Positions 50,928 to 58,889 are shown, counted from the stretch's first letter. The stretch: DNA of 64,000 nt from Actinoplanes italicus (GCF_003001815.1 NZ_PVMZ01000029.1:1-64000), one strand, 5' to 3'. Notes: generated from the sequence alone by a model not told the origin. Made by a program: numbers and translations.

Positions 50928-51694
50928 GCGAGGCGGAAGGTTACCCGGGAGTGGGACGGGTCCTCGTGATCATCCCCACGTACAACGAGGCGGACAACGT
51001 CCGGGTGATCACCGAGCGGGTGCGCAAGGCCACCCCTACCGTCGACATCCTGATCGCCGACGACAACTCCCCGGACGGCACCGGCGCCATCGCCGACGAG
51101 CTCGCCGAGGCCGACGGTCAGATCTTCGTCATGCACCGGGCCGGCAAGGAGGGCCTCGGCGAGGCCTACAAGGCCGGCTTCCAGTGGGCCAAGGAGAAGG
51201 GCTACGACGCGGTCGTCGAGATGGACGCGGACGGCTCGCACGCTCCCGAGGAGCTGCACCGCCTGCTCGACGCGCTCGCCGACCACGACGCCGTCATCGG
51301 CACCCGCTACATCCCCGGCGGCACCGTGCACAACTGGCCGCTGCGGCGGCTGCTGCTGTCGCGGTGCGGCAACCTGTACATCCGGATGGCGCTGGGCATG
51401 CCGTTCAAGGACGCCACCGCCGGCTACCGCGCCTACCGCATCGCCGTCCTCGACAAGATCGACGTCGCGACGATCGCGTCCACCGGCTACTCGTTCCAGG
51501 TCGAGATGACCTGGCGCTCGTACCGGCAGGGTTTCCGCATGATCGAGGTGCCGATCACGTTCACCGAGCGCGAAATCGGTGTCAGCAAGATGAGCGGCAA
51601 CATCTTCAAGGAACAGCTGCTGCGGGTCACGCTGTGGGGCGTGCAGTCGCGCAAGGAGAGCCTGCTCACGCTGGTCGGCCGCAAGCCCCGCTGA
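50924..51694 (+). CDS. ppm1: Polyprenol monophosphomannose synthase
   Basis: Transfers mannose from GDP-mannose to polyprenyl phosphate, the donor for lipoglycans and protein O-mannosylation. A 256-residue GT2 enzyme: VIIPTYNEADNVRVITERV, then ILIADDNSPDGTGAIADEL, DADGSHAPEELHRLL (metal DxD-like) and FKDATAGYRAYRIAVLDKI, ending TEREIGVSKMSGNIFKEQLLRVTLWG. No membrane segment is needed when an Lnt partner is adjacent. The GTG overlaps the lnt stop by 4 bp. Confidence 0.93.
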   Translation: MSEAEGYPGVGRVLVIIPTYNEADNVRVITERVRKATPTVDILIADDNSPDGTGAIADELAEADGQIFVMHRAGKEGLGEAYKAGFQWAKEKGYDAVVEMDADGSHAPEELHRLLDALADHDAVIGTRYIPGGTVHNWPLRRLLLSRCGNLYIRMALGMPFKDATAGYRAYRIAVLDKIDVATIASTGYSFQVEMTWRSYRQGFRMIEVPITFTEREIGVSKMSGNIFKEQLLRVTLWGVQSRKESLLTLVGRKPR

Positions 51695-51783
51695 GTACGC
51701 CTTCCGGCACGCCTCCTGTGTGTCTGCTGGGAACGTCTCCGGCTCTGGCTGAGAAGGCCCTCAGTCAGAGGTGTCATGCTTGA

Positions 51784-51809
51784 CCGAGCCCGTCGTGAGG
51801 CGGGCTCGG
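51784..51809 (+). terminator. Hairpin in the ppm1-fxsA gap
   Basis: CCGAGCCCG (51784-51792) with CGGGCTCGG (51801-51809), 9-bp perfect stem, 8-nt loop. It lies 90 bp after ppm1 and 22 bp before fxsA, so it may terminate ppm1 or sit in the fxsA leader. Confidence 0.55.
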
Positions 51810-51830
51810 GACACCCTCGGAGGATCACCC

Positions 51831-52340
51831 ATGCGGCGTAGCAGACTGGCCTATCTACCTCTCGCGTTCCCGCTGCTCGCCTTCGCGGAGTTCCTGGCCT
51901 TCGTGTCCGTCGCGCACGCCATCGGCTTCCTCTGGGCGGCCGTGCTGCTCGCCGCGTCCAGCGCCGCCGGCATCGTGCTGCTGCGCCGCGAGGGCGTCCG
52001 CGGCTTCCGCGCCTTCCAGGAAGCCGCCCGCGCCGGCCGGCCCCCGGCCACCGAGGTGACCAACTCGCTCATCGGCCTCACCGGCGGCCTGCTGCTGGCC
52101 CTGCCCGGCTTCATCACCGGCGTCGTCGGTCTGATCGCCCTGCTGCCCCCCAGCCGGGTCCTGATCCGCCGCGGCGTCGAGCGGGCCGCCGAGCGCCGCC
52201 TCGGCGGAGCGGCCACCGGAGACCTGTTCGGCCCCCGCCGCGTCCGGGTCCACCAGAGCGACCCGGTCACCGTCGTGGTCGTCGACGAGCCGCGCGCCAC
52301 CACGCCGGCCGCCGCCATCGAGGGCGAGATCGTCCGCTAG
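51831..52340 (+). CDS. fxsA: FxsA family membrane protein
   Basis: A 169-residue inner-membrane protein of the FxsA family. Helices: YLPLAFPLLAFAEFLAFVSVAHAIGFLWAAVLLAASSAAGIVLL, then after a polar loop (RREGVRGFRAFQEAARAGRPPATEV) LIGLTGGLLLALPGFITGVVGLIALLPP. In E. coli FxsA overexpression relieves F-plasmid exclusion of phage T7; its normal job is unknown. The ATG at 51831 has GGAGG 7 nt upstream. Confidence 0.93.
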   Translation: MRRSRLAYLPLAFPLLAFAEFLAFVSVAHAIGFLWAAVLLAASSAAGIVLLRREGVRGFRAFQEAARAGRPPATEVTNSLIGLTGGLLLALPGFITGVVGLIALLPPSRVLIRRGVERAAERRLGGAATGDLFGPRRVRVHQSDPVTVVVVDEPRATTPAAAIEGEIVR

Positions 52341-52395
52341 CGCGGCGGCTTCCCGCCCCGGTAGACGCCCCGCCTCGGCCACCCTGCTCAGCACC

Positions 52396-52747
52396 GTCTC
52401 CGGCTGGCACCGTCTCCGGTTGGCACCGTCTCCGGCCAGTACTGTCTCCGGTTGGCACCGTCTCCGGCCAGTACTGTCTCCGGTTGGCACCGTCTCCGGC
52501 CAGTACTGTCTCCGGTTGGCACCGTCTCCGGCCAGTACTGTCTCCGGTTGGCACCGTCTCCGGCCAGTACTGTCTCCGGTTGGCACCGTCTCCGGCCAGT
52601 ACTGTCTCCGGTTGGCACCGTCTCCGGCCAGTACTGTCTCCGGTTGGCACCGTCTCCGGCCAGTACTGTCTCCGGCTGGCACCGTCTCCGGCCAGTACTG
52701 TCTCCGGCCGGCACCGTCTCCGGCTGGCACCGCCTTCGGCCGACGCT
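52396..52747. repeat. Tandem array of 21 sixteen-bp units (32-bp higher-order period)
   Basis: Two half-units alternate: A is GTCTCCGGYTGGCACC and B is GTCTCCGGCCAGTACT. The order is A A (B A)x8 B A' A, where A' has CCGGCACC, then one decayed unit to 52747. B recurs with an exact 32-bp period from 52428 to 52699, nine copies. The near identity of copies indicates recent expansion. It is not a CRISPR: no unique spacers. Confidence 0.92.
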
Positions 52748-52907
52748 GACAGGAGTCGGCACCGCCACCGGCCGTTTGCCGTCAGCCTGCACGGTTGCGT
52801 CGAGCGCCTATCCGTCTCGGCGCCGCCGTCTCGCCTCACCGCTTCCGCCCTACCGCTCCCGCCCTACCGTCTCGCCTCACCGCTCTCGCCTCACCGTTTC
52901 CATGCTG

Positions 52908-53040
52908 GCGATCTTGTGAGGTTGTGGTCGCTCGAGCGGCGTAGTCGCACAAGATCGCCCGACGCTTCGTCGCTTCGCCTTCTTGGCGGCAGATCTTGTG
53001 AGGTTCAGGTCGAGATGGCGGCTGAACCTCACAAGATCTG
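52908..53040. repeat. Two related inverted repeats sharing GATCTTGTGAGGTT
   Basis: The first has arms GCGATCTTGTG (52908-52918) and CACAAGATCGC (52948-52958). The second has 19-bp perfect arms, 52990-53008 and 53022-53040, with a 13-nt loop. Both begin GATCTTGTGAGGTT and keep GGTCG shortly after it. They look like copies of a REP- or MITE-like element. Confidence 0.75.
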
Positions 53041-53050
53041 CGCATCTGAA

Positions 53051-53095
53051 GGGCGTCGCGGGCGTCGCGGGCGTCGCGGGCGTCGCGGGCGTCCG
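53051..53095. repeat. Tandem GGGCGTCGC, four copies plus a partial
   Basis: Four perfect 9-bp copies from 53051 to 53086, then GGGCGTCCG. Confidence 0.85.
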
Positions 53096-53550
53096 GGGCG
53101 GGGCCTGCTCGGGGTGGCTGAGCCCTGCCTACTTCTGGCGGCCGGGGACCTTGTGCAGTCGTTACGGTTCGGCGTGAACCTGTGCGGCGATTACTGCCCC
53201 GGCGATAAGAGTTGTTCAACATCGGTTGGTCGCTGTGGACCTTGGATGCCGGTTGCGCGTGGGAGCCGCGTGGGTGGTGAGGCGTGCACGGGGCCGCGGC
53301 GGGCAGCGATGGGTGCACAGGGTCGGAGGCGGGCGGTGGCGGGTGTCCAAGCCCGGCGCGAGCCGGCTGGCCGTAGCGTGGCGCGTGGGGATTTGTGGTC
53401 TGGGGGCGGGTTTCGGGGGCCGTGCGAGTGGGATTCGGTTGAGTGTGGTGATCGGTGGTCCGGTTTGCGCACGGGTGGCCACGCAAGGTGACACGGCCGG
53501 GGCAGCCGCGTCGGCCGTTGACCGGTGGCGAGGGCGGCCGCTGACAGCGA

Positions 53551-53581
53551 AAAGCCGCCCCGGCAGAACCGGGGCGGCTTT
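53551..53581 (-). terminator. Rho-independent terminator of rbpA
   Basis: 13-bp stem AAAGCCGCCCCGG (53551-53563) / CCGGGGCGGCTTT (53569-53581), 5-nt loop. Read on the minus strand it follows the rbpA stop by 21 bp and ends in TTTT. Confidence 0.88.
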
Positions 53582-53602
53582 CTCGTTGTCGTGCGGGTTA
53601 CC

Positions 53603-53941
53603 TCAACGGCCGCGGCGGGTGCGGACCTCCTGCAGCCGCTCGTTGAGGATGTCCTCCAGCTCGGCGATCGAGCGCCGCTCCAGAAGCATGTCCCAGTGGG
53701 TGCGCGGCGGCTTGGCCTTCTTCTGCTCCGGCTCGCTGCCGTCGACCAGACGGGCGACGCTGCCGTCGAACTTGCACTCCCAGGTGGTCGGCACCTCGGC
53801 ATCGACGGCGAACGGCACCTCGAACTGGTGACCCTTCGCGCACAGGAACTCGCGGGTCTGTCGGGGCGCCAGCTCGGTGTTACGGTCGGACTCGTAGCTG
53901 ACTGCGCCAAGACGGCTGCCGCGCAGCATGCGTTCGCCCAT
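53603..53941 (-). CDS. rbpA: RNA polymerase-binding protein RbpA
   Basis: Actinobacteria-specific partner of RNA polymerase and the principal sigma factor; it stabilises open promoter complexes. The 112-residue protein has the N-terminal tail GERMLRGSRLGAVSYESDRNTELAPRQ, the core barrel FLCAKGHQFEVPFAVDAEVPTTWECK with CxxGH...C, and the sigma-binding helix HWDMLLERRSIAELEDILNERLQEVR. The ATG at 53941 gives the usual length. A SigR-type promoter lies about 43 bp upstream. Confidence 0.96.
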   Translation of the reverse strand: MGERMLRGSRLGAVSYESDRNTELAPRQTREFLCAKGHQFEVPFAVDAEVPTTWECKFDGSVARLVDGSEPEQKKAKPPRTHWDMLLERRSIAELEDILNERLQEVRTRRGR

Positions 53942-53983
53942 GATCGGCTTTCCCCTCGCTCGTGGTGCTGCTTCCGTTGGTGT

Positions 53984-54009
53984 AACGAAAGGGACGGCCG
54001 CGGGATTCC
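53984..54009 (-). promoter_or_regulatory. SigR-type promoter of rbpA (GGAAT-N18-GTT)
   Basis: On the minus strand GGAAT (54009-54005) and GTT (53986-53984) are separated by exactly 18 nt, the consensus for the thiol-stress sigma factor SigR. In Streptomyces coelicolor rbpA is a known SigR target, so the match is not likely chance. The GTT is 43 bp from the ATG. Confidence 0.7.
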
Positions 54010-54372
54010 TCCGCCGGAACCCCCGACGGCCGTCAAAGTCTGTTCGCACCGCTGGTATCAACAGTGTTAACGCTATGAGCGTAACCGGCCACTCACCCCA
54101 GCTCGCAAACCGAACCGGCGTCCGAATGGACCTTGGTCCACTTTATGATTGTTTGACGCTTCTTCGGTTGGTGCGATGTCGGTCACTCGTTCGGATTCAC
54201 TCGTAATTCACGGCACCTTCGGTCACTCGGAGCTGCCCACACCGTAGTGATCGGCTATGACAGCCTGCGCTGAAGGCTTCCGCACACTCGCGAACCCCCA
54301 CCGAACGTGAGAATGTTCACCACTCGGTCCTCCTCCCTTGATGCCTACCCCGGATCTCGGCGCACACACCCG
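54010..54372. other. Intergenic region upstream of rbpA
   Basis: 363 bp of lower GC (54050-54200) between the rbpA promoter and the end of the coiled-coil gene. Contains a short dyad ACGCT-ATG-AGCGT near 54065-54082 and GAAC...GTTC near 54304. No gene with convincing coding character. Confidence 0.4.
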
Positions 54373-55617
54373 TCAGCTGTTGCCGGAGGCGGTGGGCTGA
54401 GCGGGGGCCGGAGCGGAGGCGGCGGGCTGGGCGGACGCGGTGAGCTGGGCCGGGGCGGAGGCGGCGGGCTGGGCGGACGCGGTGAGCTGGGCCGGGGCGG
54501 CAGGCTGCGCGAAGGCCGGTGCCGGACCGGGGCGGCCGCTGCCCAGAGCGGCCAACGCCGCCGCCAGGTCACTGACCTGCGACGTCAGCTGGGCGACCCG
54601 CTCGTGCGCGGCGTCGGCGTCGGCGCGGGCGGACGTGAGGCGCCGTTCCAGGTCGGCCTGCTCCCGCACGGCCCGTTCGAGAGACCTTTCAAGATCTTCG
54701 TGGGTACGCCGGAAGCCGTCCCGTTCGGCCGTGACCGCGACCAGGCTCTCCTGTGCGGCGGTCGCCTCCGCCCGTGCCCGGCGGGCCTGTTCGGCGGCGT
54801 CGTCACGGTCGCGTCCGGCGGTGTCGGCGCGCTGACGGTCCGCGACGGCCGAGGCCGAGACCTGTTCCAGCTGCTCCCGGACGGCTGTCAGTTCCTCCTG
54901 CGCGTGGCGTTGCGCTGCTTCGGCCGTACCGCGGAAGTCCTTGAAATCTTGAATCGCCGTCTTCAGGTCACGTTCGGCGGTGTCGCGCTGCCCGCGGACC
55001 TCCTGCAGTTCACGCCGGGCGCCGCCGAGCTCGTCGGCCGCCGTGTCCCGCTCGGCCTCGGCCCGTTCCCGCAGCGCCACCGCGGTCGTGGCGGCGCGTA
55101 CCGCCTCGTCGCGCGCCGTCAGCGCCTCCTGCGCCCGCCTGTCGGCCTCCTCGGCGGTGCGCTGGGCGTCGGTGGCCTGCTGCCGTGCCTCGTCACGTTC
55201 GGCCGTCGCCGCCGCTGCCAGCTGCTGCGCGGCGGCCGCCGCGGTGGTCGCCTGGTCGGCGTCGCGGCGGGCGTCGTCACGTTCCGCGTGTGCGGCCGCC
55301 ACCTGTCCGGACGTCTCCGCCCGCACCTCGGCGACCTGCCGCTCGACACCGGCCGGCGACATCTCCGAATGCAGCGCCTCGGTCAGTGAACCGACGAGCT
55401 GATCGAGACGGTCCACCACCTCCCACGTCCGGGCCACCTGCCCGGCGAGCCCCGGCGACTGACGGTGCCGCATCCGAACATTGCGGGAGGCACGCTGACA
55501 TTCACCGTCGTTGTCGCGGCAGTAGCGGAACGGCCGCCCGGCGGACGCACGCTGCGGCACGGGGCGCCCGCAGTGGGCGCAGGGACGGGTCTCGGTTTCG
55601 GAATCCTGCACAGTCAT
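54373..55617 (-). CDS. Coiled-coil protein with N-terminal Cys/His cluster (KfrA-like, function unknown)
   Basis: A 414-residue protein. Residues 12-45 hold a zinc-finger-like cluster CAHCGRPVP...FRYCRDNDGEC. Residues 85-370 are an almost unbroken Ala/Glu/Arg coiled coil (RVREQLEQ-type heptads, for example ERDEARQQATDAQRTAEEADRRAQEAL). The tail is Ala/Pro-rich with a 14-residue repeat AQLTASAQPAASAP; its DNA repeats as 42 bp at 54413-54454 and 54455-54496. It could be a structural DNA- or cell-pole-associated protein. ATG 55617 is chosen because it starts the Cys cluster region without the Arg-rich lead. Confidence 0.8.
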   Translation of the reverse strand: MTVQDSETETRPCAHCGRPVPQRASAGRPFRYCRDNDGECQRASRNVRMRHRQSPGLAGQVARTWEVVDRLDQLVGSLTEALHSEMSPAGVERQVAEVRAETSGQVAAAHAERDDARRDADQATTAAAAAQQLAAAATAERDEARQQATDAQRTAEEADRRAQEALTARDEAVRAATTAVALRERAEAERDTAADELGGARRELQEVRGQRDTAERDLKTAIQDFKDFRGTAEAAQRHAQEELTAVREQLEQVSASAVADRQRADTAGRDRDDAAEQARRARAEATAAQESLVAVTAERDGFRRTHEDLERSLERAVREQADLERRLTSARADADAAHERVAQLTSQVSDLAAALAALGSGRPGPAPAFAQPAAPAQLTASAQPAASAPAQLTASAQPAASAPAPAQPTASGNS

Positions 55618-55825
55618 AACACCGCCAACCCTATGCGCGCCGACCCCGGCGGCCCGGCAACCACACCGGTACCCACCTACATGATCAGCCATCCGTCTCT
55701 CCCGGACCACGCCGTGCCGGGCGGAGCACGGGGCAGCAGTGGAGAGCCATGAACACCGGGTGGCGCCGCACGGCGTCGCGGGTGGTGGTTGTGTGGGCGT
55801 ACCCGAGAGGCTTTAAGGTTCTCCG

Positions 55826-56629
55826 ATGGGACGCACTGCGCTGGTGACCGGGGCCTCGTCGGGGATCGGGAAGGCTACCGCCGCGGCGCTCGCCGCTCGT
55901 GGGTTTCGCGTGCTCGGGACCAGCCGTGACCCGGAGTCGCTGAAGCCGGAGCAGCGGGCCGACGGTGTCGAGTATCTGCCGCTCGACCTCGGCGACGACG
56001 CGTCGATCGAGAGTCTCGCGCCGGCGCTGGCCGGGGTGGACGTGCTGATCAACAACGCCGGGGAGAGTCAGTCCGGGCCGATCGAGGAGCTGCCCGGTGA
56101 GGCGCTGCGGCGGATCTTTCAGGTCAACGTCCTGGGGCCGGTACGCCTGACGCAGCTGGCGTTGCCGGGGATGCGTGAGCGTGGCTACGGGCGGGTCGTG
56201 ATGGTCGGGTCGATGCTGGCGTCGTTCCCGCTGGCGTACCGGTCGTCCTATGTCGCGTCGAAGGCGGCGATCAAGGGGTTCAGCAACGGGGCACGGCACG
56301 AGCTGACGCCGTTCGGGGTCTGGCTGACGACCGTGGAGCCGGGGTCGATCGCGACCGGGATCAGTGAGCGGCGCACGAAGTACATCGGGGCCGGCTCGCC
56401 GTACCGGGAGGACTTCGGGCGGATGCTCGCGGCTCTGGACCGTAACGAGCGGGCCGGGATCACGGCGGAGAAGGTGGCGGCGACGATCGTGTCGGCGGTC
56501 GAGGCGGCGCGGCCGAAGGCACGGTACGCCGTGGGCAGCAACGCTCCGGCGGTGTTCGCGCTGCGGCGGCTGCTGCCGGGCGGTGTCGTCGAGAGGATCG
56601 TGCACCGCAGGCACGATCTCAGCCGCTGA
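55826..56629 (+). CDS. Short-chain dehydrogenase/reductase
   Basis: A 267-residue NAD(P)-dependent SDR. TGASSGIGKATAAAL binds the cofactor, then LINNAGESQSG is the NAG motif, MVGSMLASFPL has the catalytic Ser and YRSSYVASKAAIKGF the Tyr-x3-Lys. The Arg pair after the first loop (TSRDPE) favours NADP. The substrate is unknown; many relatives reduce ketones or steroids. Its end overlaps the convergent DoxX-like gene by 11 bp. Confidence 0.93.
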   Translation: MGRTALVTGASSGIGKATAAALAARGFRVLGTSRDPESLKPEQRADGVEYLPLDLGDDASIESLAPALAGVDVLINNAGESQSGPIEELPGEALRRIFQVNVLGPVRLTQLALPGMRERGYGRVVMVGSMLASFPLAYRSSYVASKAAIKGFSNGARHELTPFGVWLTTVEPGSIATGISERRTKYIGAGSPYREDFGRMLAALDRNERAGITAEKVAATIVSAVEAARPKARYAVGSNAPAVFALRRLLPGGVVERIVHRRHDLSR

Positions 56630-57056
56630 CGCGCTGCCGGTGACGTAGCTCGCGCAGGGTGCCGATCGCCCGGGTCGCGGCGAGGGCCCACAGCACCAGC
56701 AGCGGCTGGAAGAACAGGCGGACGAACCGCTTCGTGTCGGTGTCCAGGCCGAAGCCGTCCTTGTGCTCGAGCCACTGGGCGATGTTGCCCGGGAAGATCA
56801 CCACGAAGAACAGCGCCGCGATCGCGCCGACGATGCCGCGTGCCGGCTGTTTCCACACGGTCAGCAGCGCCACGCCGAGGGTGATCTCGACGACGCCGGA
56901 CGCCAGGACCACGAAGTCGGCGTCGATCGGGAACCAGTCCGGCACCTGAGCCTGGAACTCGCTGCGGGCCACGGTCAGGTGGGTGATGCCGGCGAACGTC
57001 AGGACCGTGCCGAGGAGGGCCTGCCCGAACGCTCTCACGATGTTCATGGATGGCAT
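56619..57056 (-). CDS. DoxX-like membrane protein
   Basis: A 145-residue four-helix membrane protein of the DoxX/DoxD group. Helices include VRAFGQALLGTVLTFAGITHL, FVVLASGVVEITLGVALLTVW, GIVGAIAALFFVVIFPGNIAQWL and FFQPLLVLWALAATRAIG. ATG 57056 or 57047 are possible starts. It is divergent from a TetR gene with a 26-bp palindrome between them, so the TetR very likely represses it. DoxX proteins are linked to redox stress in mycobacteria, but no role is shown here. Confidence 0.87.
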   Translation of the reverse strand: MPSMNIVRAFGQALLGTVLTFAGITHLTVARSEFQAQVPDWFPIDADFVVLASGVVEITLGVALLTVWKQPARGIVGAIAALFFVVIFPGNIAQWLEHKDGFGLDTDTKRFVRLFFQPLLVLWALAATRAIGTLRELRHRQRVSG

Positions 57057-57082
57057 CATAACTGATGATCTCATCAATTATG
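57057..57082. promoter_or_regulatory. TetR operator palindrome
   Basis: Arms CATAACTGATGA (57057-57068) and TCATCAATTATG (57071-57082) around TC, one mismatch per arm. It is centred between the DoxX start and the TetR start, ideal to block both. Confidence 0.75.
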
Positions 57083-57103
57083 AGGTGGCATAAACTGGCC
57101 GCC

Positions 57104-57709
57104 ATGACGGGGCGACTCGAACGGCGCAAGGCACAGACCCGCGCCGCGCTCATCGACGCCGCTCGTACGCTGCTGACCAGCCGTGACCCCGCCGGCGTCA
57201 GCATCCAGGAGATCACCGACGCGGCCGACGTCGGATTCGGCAGCTTCTACAACCACTTCCCGTCCAAGCAGGAGCTGTTCGACCTGGCCGTCGCCTCGGT
57301 CGCCGACGAGCACCGTGCCCTGATCACGGCGGCCACCGGCGGGCTCACCGACCCGGCCGAGGCGCTCGCCGTGGCGGTGCGGCTCACCGCCCGCCTCCCG
57401 CGCACCCACCCGTCGCTCGCCCGGGTCATCGACCGCGCCGGGCTGAGCTACCCGGGTGCCTGGCCGATCGGCGACCTACGGCACGCGCACGCGGTCGGGC
57501 GGCTCTGCTTCGACGACGCCGAGGTGGCGTTCGCGTGCGTCAACGGCTCTCTGCTCGGCGTGCTGCGGCTCAACCTGGCGGCCGACGACCCGGGCCTGGT
57601 CGATCAGGCCGCGGACCGGCTCGCGGTCAGCCTGTTGCGGATGTTCGGGCTGGTCGAGGGGGACGCGCGGAAGGTGGTGGCCCGTCCGCTGCCGGCCGGC
57701 CGGCGGTGA
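57104..57709 (+). CDS. TetR family transcriptional regulator
   Basis: A 201-residue regulator. The helix-turn-helix is ERRKAQTRAALIDAARTLLTSRDPAGVSIQEITDAADVGFGSFYNHFPSKQELFDLAV. The rest is a TetR C-terminal domain (residues 70-190). ATG 57104 has TAAACT 7 nt upstream (57091-57096), a leaderless start. The last 83 bp overlap the 3' end of the convergent SGNH lipoprotein gene. Confidence 0.93.
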   Translation: MTGRLERRKAQTRAALIDAARTLLTSRDPAGVSIQEITDAADVGFGSFYNHFPSKQELFDLAVASVADEHRALITAATGGLTDPAEALAVAVRLTARLPRTHPSLARVIDRAGLSYPGAWPIGDLRHAHAVGRLCFDDAEVAFACVNGSLLGVLRLNLAADDPGLVDQAADRLAVSLLRMFGLVEGDARKVVARPLPAGRR

Positions 57710-58862
57710 ACCACGACAGGTCGACGGCGTCGGCGATCGCCTGGAACCCGTCGGCGGACGGGTGCAGGTGATCGCCGGAGTCGTGACGCGGCAGGAAGCG
57801 GGTGGGACGGGCGGGATCACGGGTCGCGGCGTCCTGGTCCAGGACCGCGTCGCAACCGCTGTCCGCGGAGCGCACGAACGCGTTGACCTGGGCCCGGCCC
57901 CGCTCGGCCCGCTCGTTGAAGTAACCCGCGCCCTCGAACGGTGTCAGGGTCGAGCAGATCACCCGCAGGCCCGCGGCGTGCGCCCGGGAGATCAGCTCCC
58001 GCAGCGCGGCCACGATCCGGTCCGCGGACGGCGGATCGGCGGCCCCGAGATCGTTCAGTGGATCGTCGGAGATTATCGCCCATCGGGCGCCCGGCTGCCG
58101 GAGCACGTCCCGTTCGAACCGGCTCATGCCGCTCGGGCCGCGGTCGTCGGCGAGCAGGCGATTCCCGCTGATCCCGGCGTTGAGCACCGCCACCGGCAGA
58201 CCCGCCGCGCGCAGCCGGTCCGACAGCAGGTCCGGCCAGCGGCGGTTCGCGCCGGACGCCGAACCCAGCCCGTCGGTGATCGACGCGCCGAACGCCACCA
58301 CCGCCCCGGCGTCCGACCGCACGTCCAGGCCGGCCAGGAAGAACCAGCTCGACTCGTTCTTCGGTGCGGTCAGCCGCCCGGCCGACGTCTGATCGCCGGC
58401 GGCGACCTGGTTGTGGCGCACCGCGATGGCGTGGCGGGTGCTCGGGCCGGTCGGTGACGGCAGGTACATGCTGACGGTCACGTCGCCGCCGGCGGGGACG
58501 TCGAACGGCACCTCGTCGCTGGTGGCGGTGCCACCCGCGGGGATCGTGACCGAGGCTGTGCCGCCGAAGGTCACCGGGACGGATCCGCCCAGCCGCACGG
58601 CGCCGACCATCAGCGGCCGGTCGCCGAACTCGTTGGTCAACCGGAGGCGGGCGATGTCACCGCCGATGCTGGTGTGCACGCTCTGACGCAGCGTGTGGCC
58701 GTCGAACGGGCGGCCACCTCCCTCGACAGCCGTGGCCCAGGTGCCGACCCAGGGCAGCGGCGCGGACGGTGACGGTGACGGCGGTTGTCCCGGCGGTGGC
58801 ACGGGGGCGGGAGCCGTGCAGCCCGCGGCGAGCAGCAGCAGAAACACCGCCGCTCGCCGCAT
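57627..58862 (-). CDS. SGNH/GDSL-family secreted lipoprotein hydrolase
   Basis: A 411-residue lipoprotein: lipobox LLLAAGCTAP near residue 15, then a Pro/Ser linker. A jelly-roll stretch (IARLRLTNEFGDRPLMVGAVRLGG) precedes the SGNH domain. Block I is VVAFGASITDGLGSASG with the nucleophile Ser, block II has Gly in GISGNRLL, block III is IISDDPLNDLG in place of the usual GxND, and block V is SGDHLHPSADG with the Asp-x2-His pair. It may deacetylate or cleave esters on cell-wall or plant polysaccharides. The 83-bp convergent overlap with the TetR gene is unusual. Confidence 0.9.
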   Translation of the reverse strand: MRRAAVFLLLLAAGCTAPAPVPPPGQPPSPSPSAPLPWVGTWATAVEGGGRPFDGHTLRQSVHTSIGGDIARLRLTNEFGDRPLMVGAVRLGGSVPVTFGGTASVTIPAGGTATSDEVPFDVPAGGDVTVSMYLPSPTGPSTRHAIAVRHNQVAAGDQTSAGRLTAPKNESSWFFLAGLDVRSDAGAVVAFGASITDGLGSASGANRRWPDLLSDRLRAAGLPVAVLNAGISGNRLLADDRGPSGMSRFERDVLRQPGARWAIISDDPLNDLGAADPPSADRIVAALRELISRAHAAGLRVICSTLTPFEGAGYFNERAERGRAQVNAFVRSADSGCDAVLDQDAATRDPARPTRFLPRHDSGDHLHPSADGFQAIADAVDLSWFTAGRPAADGPPPSARPPRPARTSATG

Positions 58863-58889
58863 GACCTCATCCTGTCATCGGAACGCGGC

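Larger units (their letters stand above)
52341..53602. other. Long non-coding, repeat-rich region
   Basis: 1.26 kb between fxsA and the end of rbpA. It contains the tandem array, two related inverted repeats and a 9-bp tandem repeat, listed separately. All frames stay open through the array only because the units lack stops; the encoded products are periodic nonsense. From 53096 to 53548 no gene or RNA was recognised. Confidence 0.6.

Noticed and set aside
52396..52747. CRISPR-like 32-bp periodicity
   Set aside because: There are no unique spacers between repeats and no cas genes in the window; the array is a pure tandem repeat.
52267..53491. Several long open frames across the tandem array, in both directions
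   Set aside because: The 16-bp units contain no stops and their period is not a multiple of 3, so all frames stay open by chance; the products are periodic (SPVGTVSGQYCLRL type) and have no start signals.
53928..54206. 92-residue plus-strand frame over the rbpA promoter
   Set aside because: No ribosome site or domain; it overlaps the rbpA start and SigR promoter.
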